From Actinomycetes bacterium (GTDB taxonomy: Bacteria > Actinomycetota > Acidimicrobiia > Acidimicrobiales > RAAP-2): DNA of 64,000 nucleotides. The notes below the pieces were generated by a model. The model worked only from the letters and a program-made list of their open reading frames with translations. It ran no database searches and was not told the DNA's origin. Position 1 is the first letter of the stretch; every line of letters begins with the position of its first letter. The stretch covers positions 1 to 64,000 of the forward strand of contig JAJYVT010000010.1 in the NCBI GenBank assembly GCA_021791845.1, written 5' to 3'. The translations under genes were made by a program, and so were the position numbers. This document shows positions 25,647 to 33,560 of this stretch, one piece after another.

Positions 25647-26211
25647 GTGGATGAGGCAACGGCAACAGGGACCAGCTTCCCGGTCGCCGAAGGCGAGATC
25701 CGGCTGGACCTGCTGGCGCCGGCCGACGAGGAGGCGTTCGTCGCCGCCGTTCGTGCCAGCCGGGACCTCCACCGATCCCTGGATCGACCTCGCCGACACG
25801 CCGGCCCGCTTCGCCTCGACGCTCGCCCGCTTCCGGGCCGAGGACCAGCACGCCTTCCTCGCTCGCCACCGCTCGTGCGACGGCCTGGTCGGGTACGTGA
25901 GCCTGAGCAACATCGTGCGGGGCGGCTTCCAGTCGGCGTACCTCGGCTACGGCGCCTTCGTGGGGCACGAGGGACGCGGCCTCATGACGTCGGCGCTGCG
26001 GGCGGCGGTGCGGGTCGCCTTCTTCGGGCTCGGCCTCCACCGGGTGGAGGCCAACATCCAGCCCGCCAACGAGCGCTCCCTCGCCCTTGCCCGGCGGGTG
26101 GGCTTCCAACGGGAGGGCTATTCGCCCCGCTACCTCATGGTGGACGGGGACTGGCGCGACCACGAGCGGTGGGCGCTCAGTGTCGAGGAGCTCACGGGCT
26201 CCGAACGCTGA
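25647..26211 (+). pseudogene. GNAT acetyltransferase with a +1 frameshift
   Basis: Two overlapping frames together make one RimJ-type acetyltransferase. From GTG 25647 the first frame reads EIRLDLLAPADEEAFVAAVR then ASRDLHR. At about 25776 the homology moves to the next frame: PWIDLADTPARFASTLARFR, the acetyl-CoA loop GHEGRGLMTSALRAAV and the end LARRVGFQREGY. The sequence CACCGATCCCTGG has one base more than a continuous CAC-CGx-CCC-TGG would need. It is either a recent inactivating insertion or an assembly error; the remainder is intact. Confidence 0.78.
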
Positions 26212-26223
26212 GCGACCGCCGGC

Positions 26224-26257
26224 GCGACGAAGCCCCCGTCCCGGGGGGCCTCGTCGC
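26224..26257 (+). terminator. Hairpin downstream of the GNAT pseudogene
   Basis: GCGACGA-a-GCCCCC pairs with GGGGGC-c-TCGTCGC across a 6-base loop, giving 13 paired bases with one A/C mismatch, 12 bases after the GNAT stop. There is no U-tract, as is common for actinobacterial terminators. Confidence 0.6.
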
Positions 26258-26839
26258 ATTGTGACTGACGTCCGGCGTTCCGGACATCCCACTTCTACCA
26301 CTCTTGCCGTCGTTCCATGCCGCGCCCCGGGCATGGCGCCGCTGGCGGGCGATGCGCCCCGATTCCCGGGGTGGCGGGCCCGCCTGCATTGGCGATTGCC
26401 AGCGGCCTCGTCGCCGGCGCCATGCGGTGGAGACCGCCTGGGATCCCCGAGGACGATCGCAGGCTCGCCCGCGGGTAGCGCCGGGGTGTCCACCGCTTTT
26501 TCCACCTCGGATAGCACTGAAATCACGGCGGGCGATGGGGCATGGTCGGAGCGTGGTGGTTGCCCGAGGACGCTCCGTCCACGGGAGTGAATGGCGCCGG
26601 TGCCGGGCGCCGGCATCCACGGCACCGCGCCGGGGGACGTGTGCGCTGGCCGCACAGCCGCCGGTCGTGTCCTCCATCTCCGGCCAGCGCACCTTCATCC
26701 CCCGCCGGACCGCTCGATCGGCCCCCGGGTCCTGCGACGTGCCGAGGGGTGCAGGAGGGGGCGAGCTCGCAAGGTGTGACGCCAAGAACGCCAACGCCGC
26801 CATGGCGGAGCCACGGGCCTGTCGCCCGCACCGCCACCC

Positions 26840-26865
26840 CCGCCCCGGTGCCGGCACCGGGGCGG
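26840..26865. repeat. 26-bp perfect palindrome
   Basis: CCGCCCCGGTGCC is followed immediately by its exact reverse complement, without a loop. It lies in the gene-free stretch 165 bases before the next start. It could be a protein-binding site or form a cruciform/terminator stem. Confidence 0.65.
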
Positions 26866-26937
26866 CCGACCGGGCAACGCCGGGAATGAAGTTGCAGATA
26901 AGAAGCGCCTACAGGATCGACACGCTGAATGCCGGTA

Positions 26938-26960
26938 GACGGAAGGGGCCGTCTTCCGTC
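26938..26960 (+). other. Hairpin GACGGAAG / CTTCCGTC
   Basis: An 8-bp perfect stem with a 7-base loop, 70 bases upstream of the start at 27031. It could lie in that gene's leader or end a small transcript. Confidence 0.4.
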
Positions 26961-27003
26961 GCTTCATCTCTGGTGTTCCCCGATAGGGGCCGGAGCGACA
27001 TGG

Positions 27004-27019
27004 GTACATCCTCGTGTAC
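27004..27019. promoter_or_regulatory. Inverted repeat GTACA-N6-TGTAC before the 27031 gene
   Basis: A perfect 5-bp inverted repeat with a 6-base spacer ends 11 bases before ATG 27031, around the expected promoter/start region. This is the size and position of a repressor operator, but the cognate regulator is unknown. Confidence 0.4.
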
Positions 27020-27030
27020 AGTTATTCGCT

Positions 27031-27468
27031 ATGGCGACTACTGCTGCAAGCAAGAGGCGTGCCCGCCGACCCGGGCCTATGTCGGACTCCCACAAGGCCG
27101 CGTTGGCAAAGGGGCGCGAAGAGGGTCGCATCGTTCGTGCCTATCTCGAGGCCCTCGAGACCACCAAACCGAGGCGTGGCCGCAAGCGGACGGTCGATTC
27201 CATCCGCAAGAAGCTGTCGGCGATCGAAAAGGAGCTGGCGTCGGCCAGCCCGCTGAACCGTCTCCATCTGGTCCAGGAGCAGCGGGACCTCGAGGCTGAG
27301 CTGGCGCACTCGGGCCAGTCCGTCGACGTGGCGACCCTCGAGAAGGAGTTCATCCGGGTGGCCAAGGACTACAGCACCCGCAAGGGGCTCTCGTACTCCG
27401 CCTGGCGGGCCGTGGGCGTGAGCGCCCAGGTGCTCGAGAAGGCCGGCATCCCGCGCACCAGGAGCTGA
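27031..27468 (+). CDS. Conserved helical hypothetical protein
   Basis: A 145-residue basic, almost wholly helical protein. The N-terminus is SKRRARRPGPMSDSHKAALA, followed by REEGRIVRAYLEALETTKPR and a central coiled-coil-like IRKKLSAIEKELASA segment. The C-terminus contains VAKDYSTRKGLSYSAWRAVG. Similar proteins recur in actinobacteria as far as I recall, without a known function; the basic ends and small size suggest nucleic-acid binding. ATG 27031 is the first start after the inverted repeat. It stands alone between a gene-free region and the convergent dnaE2. Confidence 0.72.
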   Translation: MATTAASKRRARRPGPMSDSHKAALAKGREEGRIVRAYLEALETTKPRRGRKRTVDSIRKKLSAIEKELASASPLNRLHLVQEQRDLEAELAHSGQSVDVATLEKEFIRVAKDYSTRKGLSYSAWRAVGVSAQVLEKAGIPRTRS

Positions 27469-27483
27469 CCGGCTGACGGGGTC

Positions 27484-27513
27484 GGGGCCGGGGCCGGAGC
27501 CGGGGCCGGAGCC
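27484..27513 (+). repeat. GGGGCC/GGAGCC hexamer repeat
   Basis: Five tandem hexamers (GGGGCC, GGGGCC, GGAGCC, GGGGCC, GGAGCC) lie between two convergent genes. The G-runs could form a G-quadruplex, and might act as a transcription barrier between the convergent genes. Confidence 0.6.
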
Positions 27514-27576
27514 GGCGGGAGCGACGGCGGGTACGGGGCCGGAACCGCGGGTGCGGTACGGGTACGGGTGCGGGTT

Positions 27577-30500
27577 CTATCGGAAGTCGCGGGAGCCGGG
27601 CACCGGGCCGAGGGCCAGCGGCTCGAAACGCTCAGCGGTCACGTTCACCACGCCCTGCGCCCGCTCCATCCGTCCCGTGACCACCAGGGCGGGTGACGTC
27701 CGGGCCACGGCTCGCCAGCGCACCCATGCCCCCCGGGAGCACACGACGTTGAGCATCCCGGTCTCGTCCTCCAGGTTCAAGAACACGGCGCCGCGTGCCG
27801 TCTCGGGCTGCTGGCGGTGGGTCACCACCCCGGCCACCACCACCCGGCCGGCAGGGCCGGCCACCACGTCGGCGATGGTCGACACGCCGCGGGACGCCAG
27901 CTGGGAGCGGGCGAGCTCCATGGCGGTGCGGTCGGGCGTCACCCCGAGCGACCACAGGTCGTCGCTGACCTCCTCGAGGGCCTGACGGGCGGGCAGGGGT
28001 GGGGGGACCGCCCCGGTGACGATGCCCGGCAGCCGGCCCGGCGTGGCCTGCGCCGCCGCCCCGGCCGCCCACACCAACGCTCTGCGATCCGCCGGCGCCC
28101 CACCGGCTGGTACCCCACCGGCCGGCGCCCCACCGGCCGGCCCCGACACACCCAGCCCGTCGAGCGCCCCCGCCAGGGCGAGGGCCTCCAGCTGGGGGCG
28201 GGCGAGGCCGCCCCGGCGGACCAGGTCCTCCTGGCTGGTCCACGGCTGGCCGACGGCCAGGCGCTCGGCCGTCTCCTTGCCGATCGAGCGCACCGACTCG
28301 AGCCCGAGGCGGACGGCCCGCGACCCGGCGGGGGCGGCGCCGGCCCGGCTGGCGTTGACGTGCGGCCGGTGCACGCCGATCCCGTGCCGCTTGGCGTCGG
28401 CCAGGAGGCTCTGCGGCGACCAGAACCCCATCGGCTGGGCGTTCAACAGCCCGGCGGTGAAGGCGGCCGGGTAGTGCAGCTTCATCCACGCCGAGGAGTA
28501 GACGAGCGAGGCGAACGACAGCGAGTGGCTCTCGGGGAAGCCGAAGTTGGCGAAGGCCGAGAGGCTCTCGAACACCTTCTGGGCCACCTCGTCGGGCACG
28601 CCCCGGGCGGCCATGCCGTCGAACAGGCGGTCCCGCAGCGCCCCCATCCGCTCGTCGGAGCGCTTGTGGCTCATGGCCTGGCGCAGCTCGTCGGCGTCGG
28701 CAGGGGTGAACCCGGCCACGTCGACGGCGATCTGCATCAGCTGCTCCTGGAACAGGGGGACCCCGAGCGTCCGCTCCAGGGCCGGCTCGAGCAGGGGGTG
28801 CAGGTAGGTGACGGGCTCCTCGCCCCGGCGGCGGCGGAGATAGGGGTGCACGGCGTGGCCCTGGATGGGGCCGGGCCGGATGAGGGCCACCTCGATGGCC
28901 AGGTCGTAGAAGGTGCGGGGCTCCATCCGGGGCAGGGTCCCCATCTGGGCCCTGCTCTCCACCTGGAAGACCCCGACGGTGTCGGCCCGGCACAGCAGGT
29001 CGTAGACGGCGTCCTCCTGGGGGAGGGCGGCCAGGTCCAGCTCGACCCCGTGGTGCTCGGCCACCAGGTCGACCATGTGGTGGAGCGCCTCGAGCATGCC
29101 CAGGCCCAGCAGGTCGAACTTGACCAACCCCGCCGCCGCGCAATCGTCCTTGTCCCACTGCAGGACCGTCCGCCCGGGCATCCGGGCCGGCTCGACCGGG
29201 CAGACGTCCACGACCGGCCGGTCGCAGATGACCATCCCGCCGGAGTGGATGCCGAGGTGCCGGGGGGAGTCCAGCGCGGCCGCGGCCAGGTCCCGCACGA
29301 GAGGCGGGACGTCGGCGCGCGCCGCCAACGGGTCGCCCCGGTCGGTCAGCTTGGCCCAGCGGTCGACGTCGGCGGCGTCGTGGCCCAGGGCCTTGCCCAT
29401 GTCGCGCAGGGCCGAGCGGGGGCGGTAGGTGATGACGTTCGCCACCTGGGCGGCGTGCCGGCGGCCGTAGCGCTCGTAGACGTACTGGATGATCTCCTCG
29501 CGCCGGGTGGACTCGATGTCGAGGTCGATGTCGGGCGGCCCGTCGCGCGCCGGCGAGAGGAACCGCTCGAAGAGGAGGCCGAGGGACACCGCGTCCACCA
29601 GGGTGATGCCCAGCACGTAGCAGACGGCCGAGGTGGCGGCCGACCCGCGCCCCTGGCAGAAGACCCCGGTGCGCCGGCACTGTTCGACGATGTCCCACAC
29701 GGTGAGGAAGTAGCCGGCGTAGCCGAGCCGCCCGATGACGTCCAGCTCGTGGTCGAGCCGCGCCCACGCCCCCGGCACCCGCTCGGCCGCCCGGGGGCCG
29801 TAGCGGCGGGCGGCCCCCTCCTCCACCAGGTGCCGCAGGAAGCTCTGCTCGGTGTGGCCGGGCGGCACCGGGAAGTCCGGCAGCCGCGGCGCCACCAGCC
29901 GCAGGTCGAAGGCGCACGCCTCGCCGATCGCCGCCGCCTCCTCCACCGCCCCGGGCCAGCGGGAGAAGCGCCGGGCCTGCTCGCCCGGCCCGCGCAGGCA
30001 GGCCGCGGCCGACGCCGGCAACCACCCGCAGAGCTGGTCGAGAGGTCGACGGGCCCGGACCGCGGCCAGGGCCGTCGCCAGGGGGAACCGGGCCGGGACG
30101 GCGTAGTGGACGTTGTTGGTGGCCACGAGGGCGGTGCCGGCCTGGACGGCCAGATGGGCCAGGGCGTCGTTGCGGGTGGAGTCCAGCGGGCTCCCGTGGT
30201 CCCACAGCTCCACCGCCACGTCGTCCCGGCCGAACGCCGCCACGAGCTCACCCAGCCGCCGGGCGGCCGCCCGGGGGCCCTCGTCCATCAGCGCGGCGGC
30301 CACCGTCCCCTTGCGGCACCCGGTCAGGACCAGCCACCGCCCGCCGTGGGCGCCGGCAAGGGCCTCGAGGGTCACCACCGGCCGGCCCTTCTCGCCCCCG
30401 GCCAGCTGGGCGTCGGCGATGGTGCGGCTGAGGCGGGCGTACCCCTCGGGGTCGCGGGCCAGCACCACCAGGTGGTGGCCGCCGGGGTCGGGGTCGCCCG

Positions 30501-30726
30501 TCCGGGCGGCGGCCGGGGCCAGGCTGAGCTCGGCCCCGAAGACGGTCGGCACGCCCAGCCGGCGCGCCGCCTCGCTGAAGCGGACCACGCCGTAGAGCCC
30601 GTCGTGGTCGGTGAGGGCGAGGGCGGAGAGGCCGAGCCGGGCGGCTTCGGCCACCAGCTCCTCGGGGTGCGAGGCGCCGTCGAGGAAGGAGAAGTTGGAG
30701 TGGCAGTGGAGCTCGGCGTACGGCAT
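27577..30726 (-). CDS. dnaE2: Error-prone DNA polymerase III alpha subunit (DnaE2/ImuC)
   Basis: A 1049-residue C-family polymerase. The N-terminal PHP domain starts MPYAELHCHSNFSFLDGASH. The palm aspartates are in PDIDLDIES and LVKFDLLGLGML, so the catalytic site is intact. A C-terminal OB domain is near VVVAGVVTHRQQPETARGAV. The length matches DnaE2 (about 1050-1100), shorter than replicative DnaE. It would perform translesion synthesis with ImuA/ImuB at the beta clamp. It starts one base after the imuB stop, the third gene of an SOS operon. A 15-bp repeat (28091-28135) adds a GGAPA-rich insertion near residue 875. Confidence 0.95.
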   Translation of the reverse strand: MPYAELHCHSNFSFLDGASHPEELVAEAARLGLSALALTDHDGLYGVVRFSEAARRLGVPTVFGAELSLAPAAARTGDPDPGGHHLVVLARDPEGYARLSRTIADAQLAGGEKGRPVVTLEALAGAHGGRWLVLTGCRKGTVAAALMDEGPRAAARRLGELVAAFGRDDVAVELWDHGSPLDSTRNDALAHLAVQAGTALVATNNVHYAVPARFPLATALAAVRARRPLDQLCGWLPASAAACLRGPGEQARRFSRWPGAVEEAAAIGEACAFDLRLVAPRLPDFPVPPGHTEQSFLRHLVEEGAARRYGPRAAERVPGAWARLDHELDVIGRLGYAGYFLTVWDIVEQCRRTGVFCQGRGSAATSAVCYVLGITLVDAVSLGLLFERFLSPARDGPPDIDLDIESTRREEIIQYVYERYGRRHAAQVANVITYRPRSALRDMGKALGHDAADVDRWAKLTDRGDPLAARADVPPLVRDLAAAALDSPRHLGIHSGGMVICDRPVVDVCPVEPARMPGRTVLQWDKDDCAAAGLVKFDLLGLGMLEALHHMVDLVAEHHGVELDLAALPQEDAVYDLLCRADTVGVFQVESRAQMGTLPRMEPRTFYDLAIEVALIRPGPIQGHAVHPYLRRRRGEEPVTYLHPLLEPALERTLGVPLFQEQLMQIAVDVAGFTPADADELRQAMSHKRSDERMGALRDRLFDGMAARGVPDEVAQKVFESLSAFANFGFPESHSLSFASLVYSSAWMKLHYPAAFTAGLLNAQPMGFWSPQSLLADAKRHGIGVHRPHVNASRAGAAPAGSRAVRLGLESVRSIGKETAERLAVGQPWTSQEDLVRRGGLARPQLEALALAGALDGLGVSGPAGGAPAGGVPAGGAPADRRALVWAAGAAAQATPGRLPGIVTGAVPPPLPARQALEEVSDDLWSLGVTPDRTAMELARSQLASRGVSTIADVVAGPAGRVVVAGVVTHRQQPETARGAVFLNLEDETGMLNVVCSRGAWVRWRAVARTSPALVVTGRMERAQGVVNVTAERFEPLALGPVPGSRDFR
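28091..28135. repeat. 15-bp tandem repeat inside dnaE2
   Basis: Three copies of a 15-mer (GCCGGCGCCCCACCG, with the middle copy GCTGGTACCCCACCG). In the minus-strand gene they encode repeated GGAPA/GGVPA units in a linker of DnaE2. Length variation between strains is likely. Confidence 0.7.
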
Positions 30727-30727
30727 C

Positions 30728-31996
30728 TCAGTCGTAGGCGGCCTCCACCCGCCACCGGCCACGCTCGACCACGAGGAGGTAGGCCCGGCCCTCGCTGCCG
30801 CCCGCCAGCACCTGCAGGCGGGCGGCACGGCGACGGCCCCGGGACCACCACCGTTCCTCCACCGGCCACGGGGCGCTCCACCCGGTCACCGGCATCCAGG
30901 GTCCGCCGCCGACGGAGAGCCGGGCCGGGCGGCCCGTGAGCAGCCCGCGGGCGGTCACGGCCACCGGAGCGCCGTCGCCGTCGGCCACCTCGGCCGCGCC
31001 GGCCCGCTCGCCCGTCCCCCCGGCGGCCACCCGGGCCGGCGCGGGCGGGGGGAGGCGGCCGGGCCAGGGCGGCTCGGATGCCCGCCCCCCTCTGGCCTGG
31101 GCCCGGCCGTGCAGGCCCCGGTCGTCCTCTGCCGAGGTGCCGGCCGGGCGCCAGGGGACGAGGCGGCACCGGTCGGCCGGCCCCCGACCGCCTTCCAGCA
31201 CGGGCACCACCACCGCCTCGGGGCCGAGCCTGCGCTGCAGGTCGGTCAGCACCTCGGCCGCCCGCTCGTCGGCGGCGCTCGCCCCACCCCAGAAGCCGGG
31301 CTGGTGCTCGGTGAGCGCCAGGTCGCGGCCGAGGGCGGCAAGCAGATGGCGGCTCGTGCCCGGGACCCGCCAGCCGGGAAGCTCGCCGTCGAGCCCCCGG
31401 GCCACCCGGTGGCAGCGGGCGCCGGCCGCGCCGAACCGGGCCAGCACGTCGGGAGCGGGGAGGGCGGCAAACCGGCCGAGCGTCGTCAGCCCCAGGCGGA
31501 CCAGCACGTCGGCCAGGTCCGGATCGCCCAGCACGTCCACCGGCCACGGCGCCAGGAACCGCTCCGTCTCCCCCACGGCCACGACCGTCCCCGCCCGGGC
31601 GGCCAGGGTGGCGGCAAAGAGCCCGTCGGCCACGCCGAGCCGGACCGGGGGGACGGGCGGGACCGGCGGGACCGGGGGAGCGCCGTCCCCTGCGCCCACG
31701 GCCGTCCCCTCCCCCGCGAGCGCTGGTCCGGCCGCCATCACCGTCGTCACGACCTCCGCCACCCGTGCCAGCACGGCGCCCTCGCTGCCGAAGTAGCGGG
31801 TGGGCCCCTTGATGGGCAGGGTGCAGACGCCGGGACGGACGGGGTCGATCCACGGGCACACCTCGGCCAGGGCGTCGACCACCCGGGCGAAGAGCCGCAG
31901 GCGGCGGCCGCCCTCGTCGCCGCCGGCGCCCGGCTCCACCGCCGGCACCGTGAGCGCGGGGCACTCCACGAGGAGGAGGCGCGGCAGGGCCGTCAC
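30728..31996 (-). CDS. imuB: ImuB, Y-family-like mutasome protein
   Basis: A 422-residue Y-family polymerase relative. The N-terminus LPRLLLVECPALTVPAVE lacks the DxD metal site of active Y-family enzymes, as in ImuB. IDPVRPGVCTLPIKGPTRYF, RLGVADGLFAATLAARAG and LGRFAALPAPDVLARFG follow the Y-family palm/finger order. A divergent C-terminal region carries the family's regulatory part. ImuB is the scaffold linking ImuA, DnaE2 and the beta clamp. GTG 31996 overlaps the imuA stop (GTGA), and dnaE2 follows after one base. Confidence 0.9.
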   Translation of the reverse strand: MTALPRLLLVECPALTVPAVEPGAGGDEGGRRLRLFARVVDALAEVCPWIDPVRPGVCTLPIKGPTRYFGSEGAVLARVAEVVTTVMAAGPALAGEGTAVGAGDGAPPVPPVPPVPPVRLGVADGLFAATLAARAGTVVAVGETERFLAPWPVDVLGDPDLADVLVRLGLTTLGRFAALPAPDVLARFGAAGARCHRVARGLDGELPGWRVPGTSRHLLAALGRDLALTEHQPGFWGGASAADERAAEVLTDLQRRLGPEAVVVPVLEGGRGPADRCRLVPWRPAGTSAEDDRGLHGRAQARGGRASEPPWPGRLPPPAPARVAAGGTGERAGAAEVADGDGAPVAVTARGLLTGRPARLSVGGGPWMPVTGWSAPWPVEERWWSRGRRRAARLQVLAGGSEGRAYLLVVERGRWRVEAAYD

Positions 31997-32631
31997 GCCG
32001 CCGCCACCTTCCCCGTGGCCGTCGGGAGCCACAGCTCCCGGCGCACCGGCCGGACGGCCGCGCCGCGCCCCCGGGCGACCACCGTGACCCGGCGTGCCTG
32101 GAGCCGCCCGGCACCCTCGGCCAGACCGTGCCAGCTGGAACGTTCGACCACGAGCTCGTGGTCGGCGGACCAGGGCCCCACCACCACGAGGACGGCCCCG
32201 CGGTCCCGGGCCCGTGCCGCCAGCGTCCGCACCGCCGCGGGCCGAGGATGCGGGGGCGGGGCCACCACCACCAGGTCGACGCCGTCGATCAGCACGCCGG
32301 TGGCGAGCGCCCAGTGGGCGGGGCCGGACCGGACCACCGCCAGGCGGTCCAGGTCCAGGCCGAACCCGGCGGCGGCGAGCGGCCCCACGTCGTCCATCCC
32401 CACCACCGCGCACCAGGACCCTGCGGCCGACGGGCCGGCGGCCAGGGCCAGGGCCAGGCTCAGCGCCCCGCCGTGCGGCCCGGCGCCGCACCGCACGGAC
32501 GTGCCACGCCGGAGCCCGCCGTCGGGCAGCAACGAGGCCAGGGGGGCGAGGACGGGCAACAGCCGCGTCCGGCTCGGGGCGGTCGGCCGGACCCGCTCGG
32601 CCAGCAGCTTGACCCGCTCTGTATCGAACAT
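31993..32631 (-). CDS. imuA: ImuA-like mutasome protein
   Basis: A 212-residue RecA/SulA-like protein with a degenerate P-loop region (CGAGPHGGALSLALALAAG), then VVGMDDVGPLAAAGFGLDLD and DLVVVAPPPHPRP. It is the first gene of the imuA-imuB-dnaE2 cassette, which mediates DNA-damage-induced mutagenesis. ATG 32631 lies inside a LexA-type SOS box and 9 bases behind TATCGT, so the transcript is probably leaderless and directly LexA-repressed. Confidence 0.85.
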   Translation of the reverse strand: MFDTERVKLLAERVRPTAPSRTRLLPVLAPLASLLPDGGLRRGTSVRCGAGPHGGALSLALALAAGPSAAGSWCAVVGMDDVGPLAAAGFGLDLDRLAVVRSGPAHWALATGVLIDGVDLVVVAPPPHPRPAAVRTLAARARDRGAVLVVVGPWSADHELVVERSSWHGLAEGAGRLQARRVTVVARGRGAAVRPVRRELWLPTATGKVAAA

Positions 32632-32639
32632 ACGTTCGC
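32624..32639 (-). promoter_or_regulatory. SOS box (LexA operator) of imuA-imuB-dnaE2
   Basis: TCGAACATACGTTCGC matches the actinobacterial LexA consensus TCGAAC-N4-GTTCGA at all but the last base. It overlaps the imuA start codon and lies immediately downstream of the -10-like TATCGT (32641-32646 on the minus strand), covering the likely transcription start. Confidence 0.88.
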
Positions 32640-32750
32640 CACGATAGCCCTGGGCGCCGTCGCTGTCTCCCGGCCGCGGCGGGGGCCTGGCGGGGCCCGG
32701 CGGCGGGCTTCCCCGCCCCAGCGGAGGACCCGGGCTACCGTCGCGACACG

Positions 32751-33464
32751 ATGGCGACACCGTCCCCGGCGCAGCCGCCCCCGGCCACAGCCCCCCGGCA
32801 GCCGCCCGACGACTCGGCGCCGGCCGACCACAGCCGTGCCCGGGTCAACCACGTGCCGCCCACCCTCGCCGTCCTCGCCGCCCTCGGCCTCTACCTCATC
32901 CTCCCCGACCAGTTGGCCATCGGGCCCCGCTGGCTGATCCCGGTGCTCGAGGCGTCCCTCGTCGTGCTGCTCAACCTGGTGCGCGCCTACCGCCGGCGGT
33001 TCGAAGAGCGCGACGTCCGCTTCCTGGCGATCGGCGTGGCGGCGCTCTTGAACGTGGCCAACATGGTGTCGGTCGGCCTCCTGGTCGACTCCCTGCTCTA
33101 CGGCGGCCTGGCCAAGGGACGGCCGCTCCTCTACGGCGCCGTCTCGGTGTGGTTGACCAACATCATCGTCTACGCCTTGTGGTTCTGGCAGCTCGACCGG
33201 GGCGGCCCGGTGGCGCGGGCACGAGGCCAGGAGCGGCAGCCGGACTTCCAGTTCCCCCAGATGGTGGGTGGACAGACAACCGCCGTCGGCTGGACGCCGG
33301 GGTTCGTCGACTACCTCTACGTCGCGCTCACCAACGCCGCCGCCTTCAGCCCGACCGACACCATGCCGCTCACCCAGGCGGCCAAGGCCCTCATGGGCGC
33401 GGAGTCCCTCGTGTCCATCGTGACCGTCGGGATCGTGATCGGCCGGGCCGTCAACATCCTCTGA
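32751..33464 (+). CDS. DUF1345-like integral membrane protein
   Basis: A 237-residue membrane protein with a Pro-rich N-terminal tail and about 5 helices (LAVLAALGLYLILPD, WLIPVLEASLVVLLNLV, LLNVANMVSVGLLVDSL, VSVWLTNIIVYALWFWQL, a C-terminal helix). The C-terminal YVALTNAAAFSPTDTMPLT motif is typical of the DUF1345 group, which has a channel-like signature. Function is unknown. ATG 32751 lies 9 bases behind TACCGT and shares a 119-bp divergent region with imuA. Confidence 0.8.
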   Translation: MATPSPAQPPPATAPRQPPDDSAPADHSRARVNHVPPTLAVLAALGLYLILPDQLAIGPRWLIPVLEASLVVLLNLVRAYRRRFEERDVRFLAIGVAALLNVANMVSVGLLVDSLLYGGLAKGRPLLYGAVSVWLTNIIVYALWFWQLDRGGPVARARGQERQPDFQFPQMVGGQTTAVGWTPGFVDYLYVALTNAAAFSPTDTMPLTQAAKALMGAESLVSIVTVGIVIGRAVNIL

Positions 33465-33560
33465 CCCGGGCCCGGTGACGGGCCGCCCGCGCCGGGCACT
33501 CGGACGGCGTGCCGGACGACGGATCCTCGTGCCGGCGGGCGCCCCGTAACCTTGACCGCC

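Larger units (their letters stand above)
26212..27030. other. Largest gene-free stretch, with hairpins and palindromes
   Basis: About 819 bases in which I find no gene: the open frames lack family character and a plausible start. It holds a terminator-like hairpin (26224-26257), a 26-bp perfect palindrome (26840-26865), an 8-bp-stem hairpin (26938-26960) and an inverted repeat just before the next gene (27004-27019). The base composition of 26881-26940 is visibly less G+C-rich. It may be a long leader, a small RNA locus or a decayed gene. Confidence 0.5.

Noticed and set aside
25647-26211. Reading the second frame alone as an intact gene starting at 25651
   Set aside because: The residues from that start up to about 25776 are Arg/Ser-rich and unrelated to GNAT, while the other frame carries the expected N-terminal strand.
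26304-27299. A plus-strand frame over the gene-free region, running into the 27031 gene in another frame
   Set aside because: The product is Arg/Pro-rich without any domain, and it overlaps the better-supported gene at 27031-27468.
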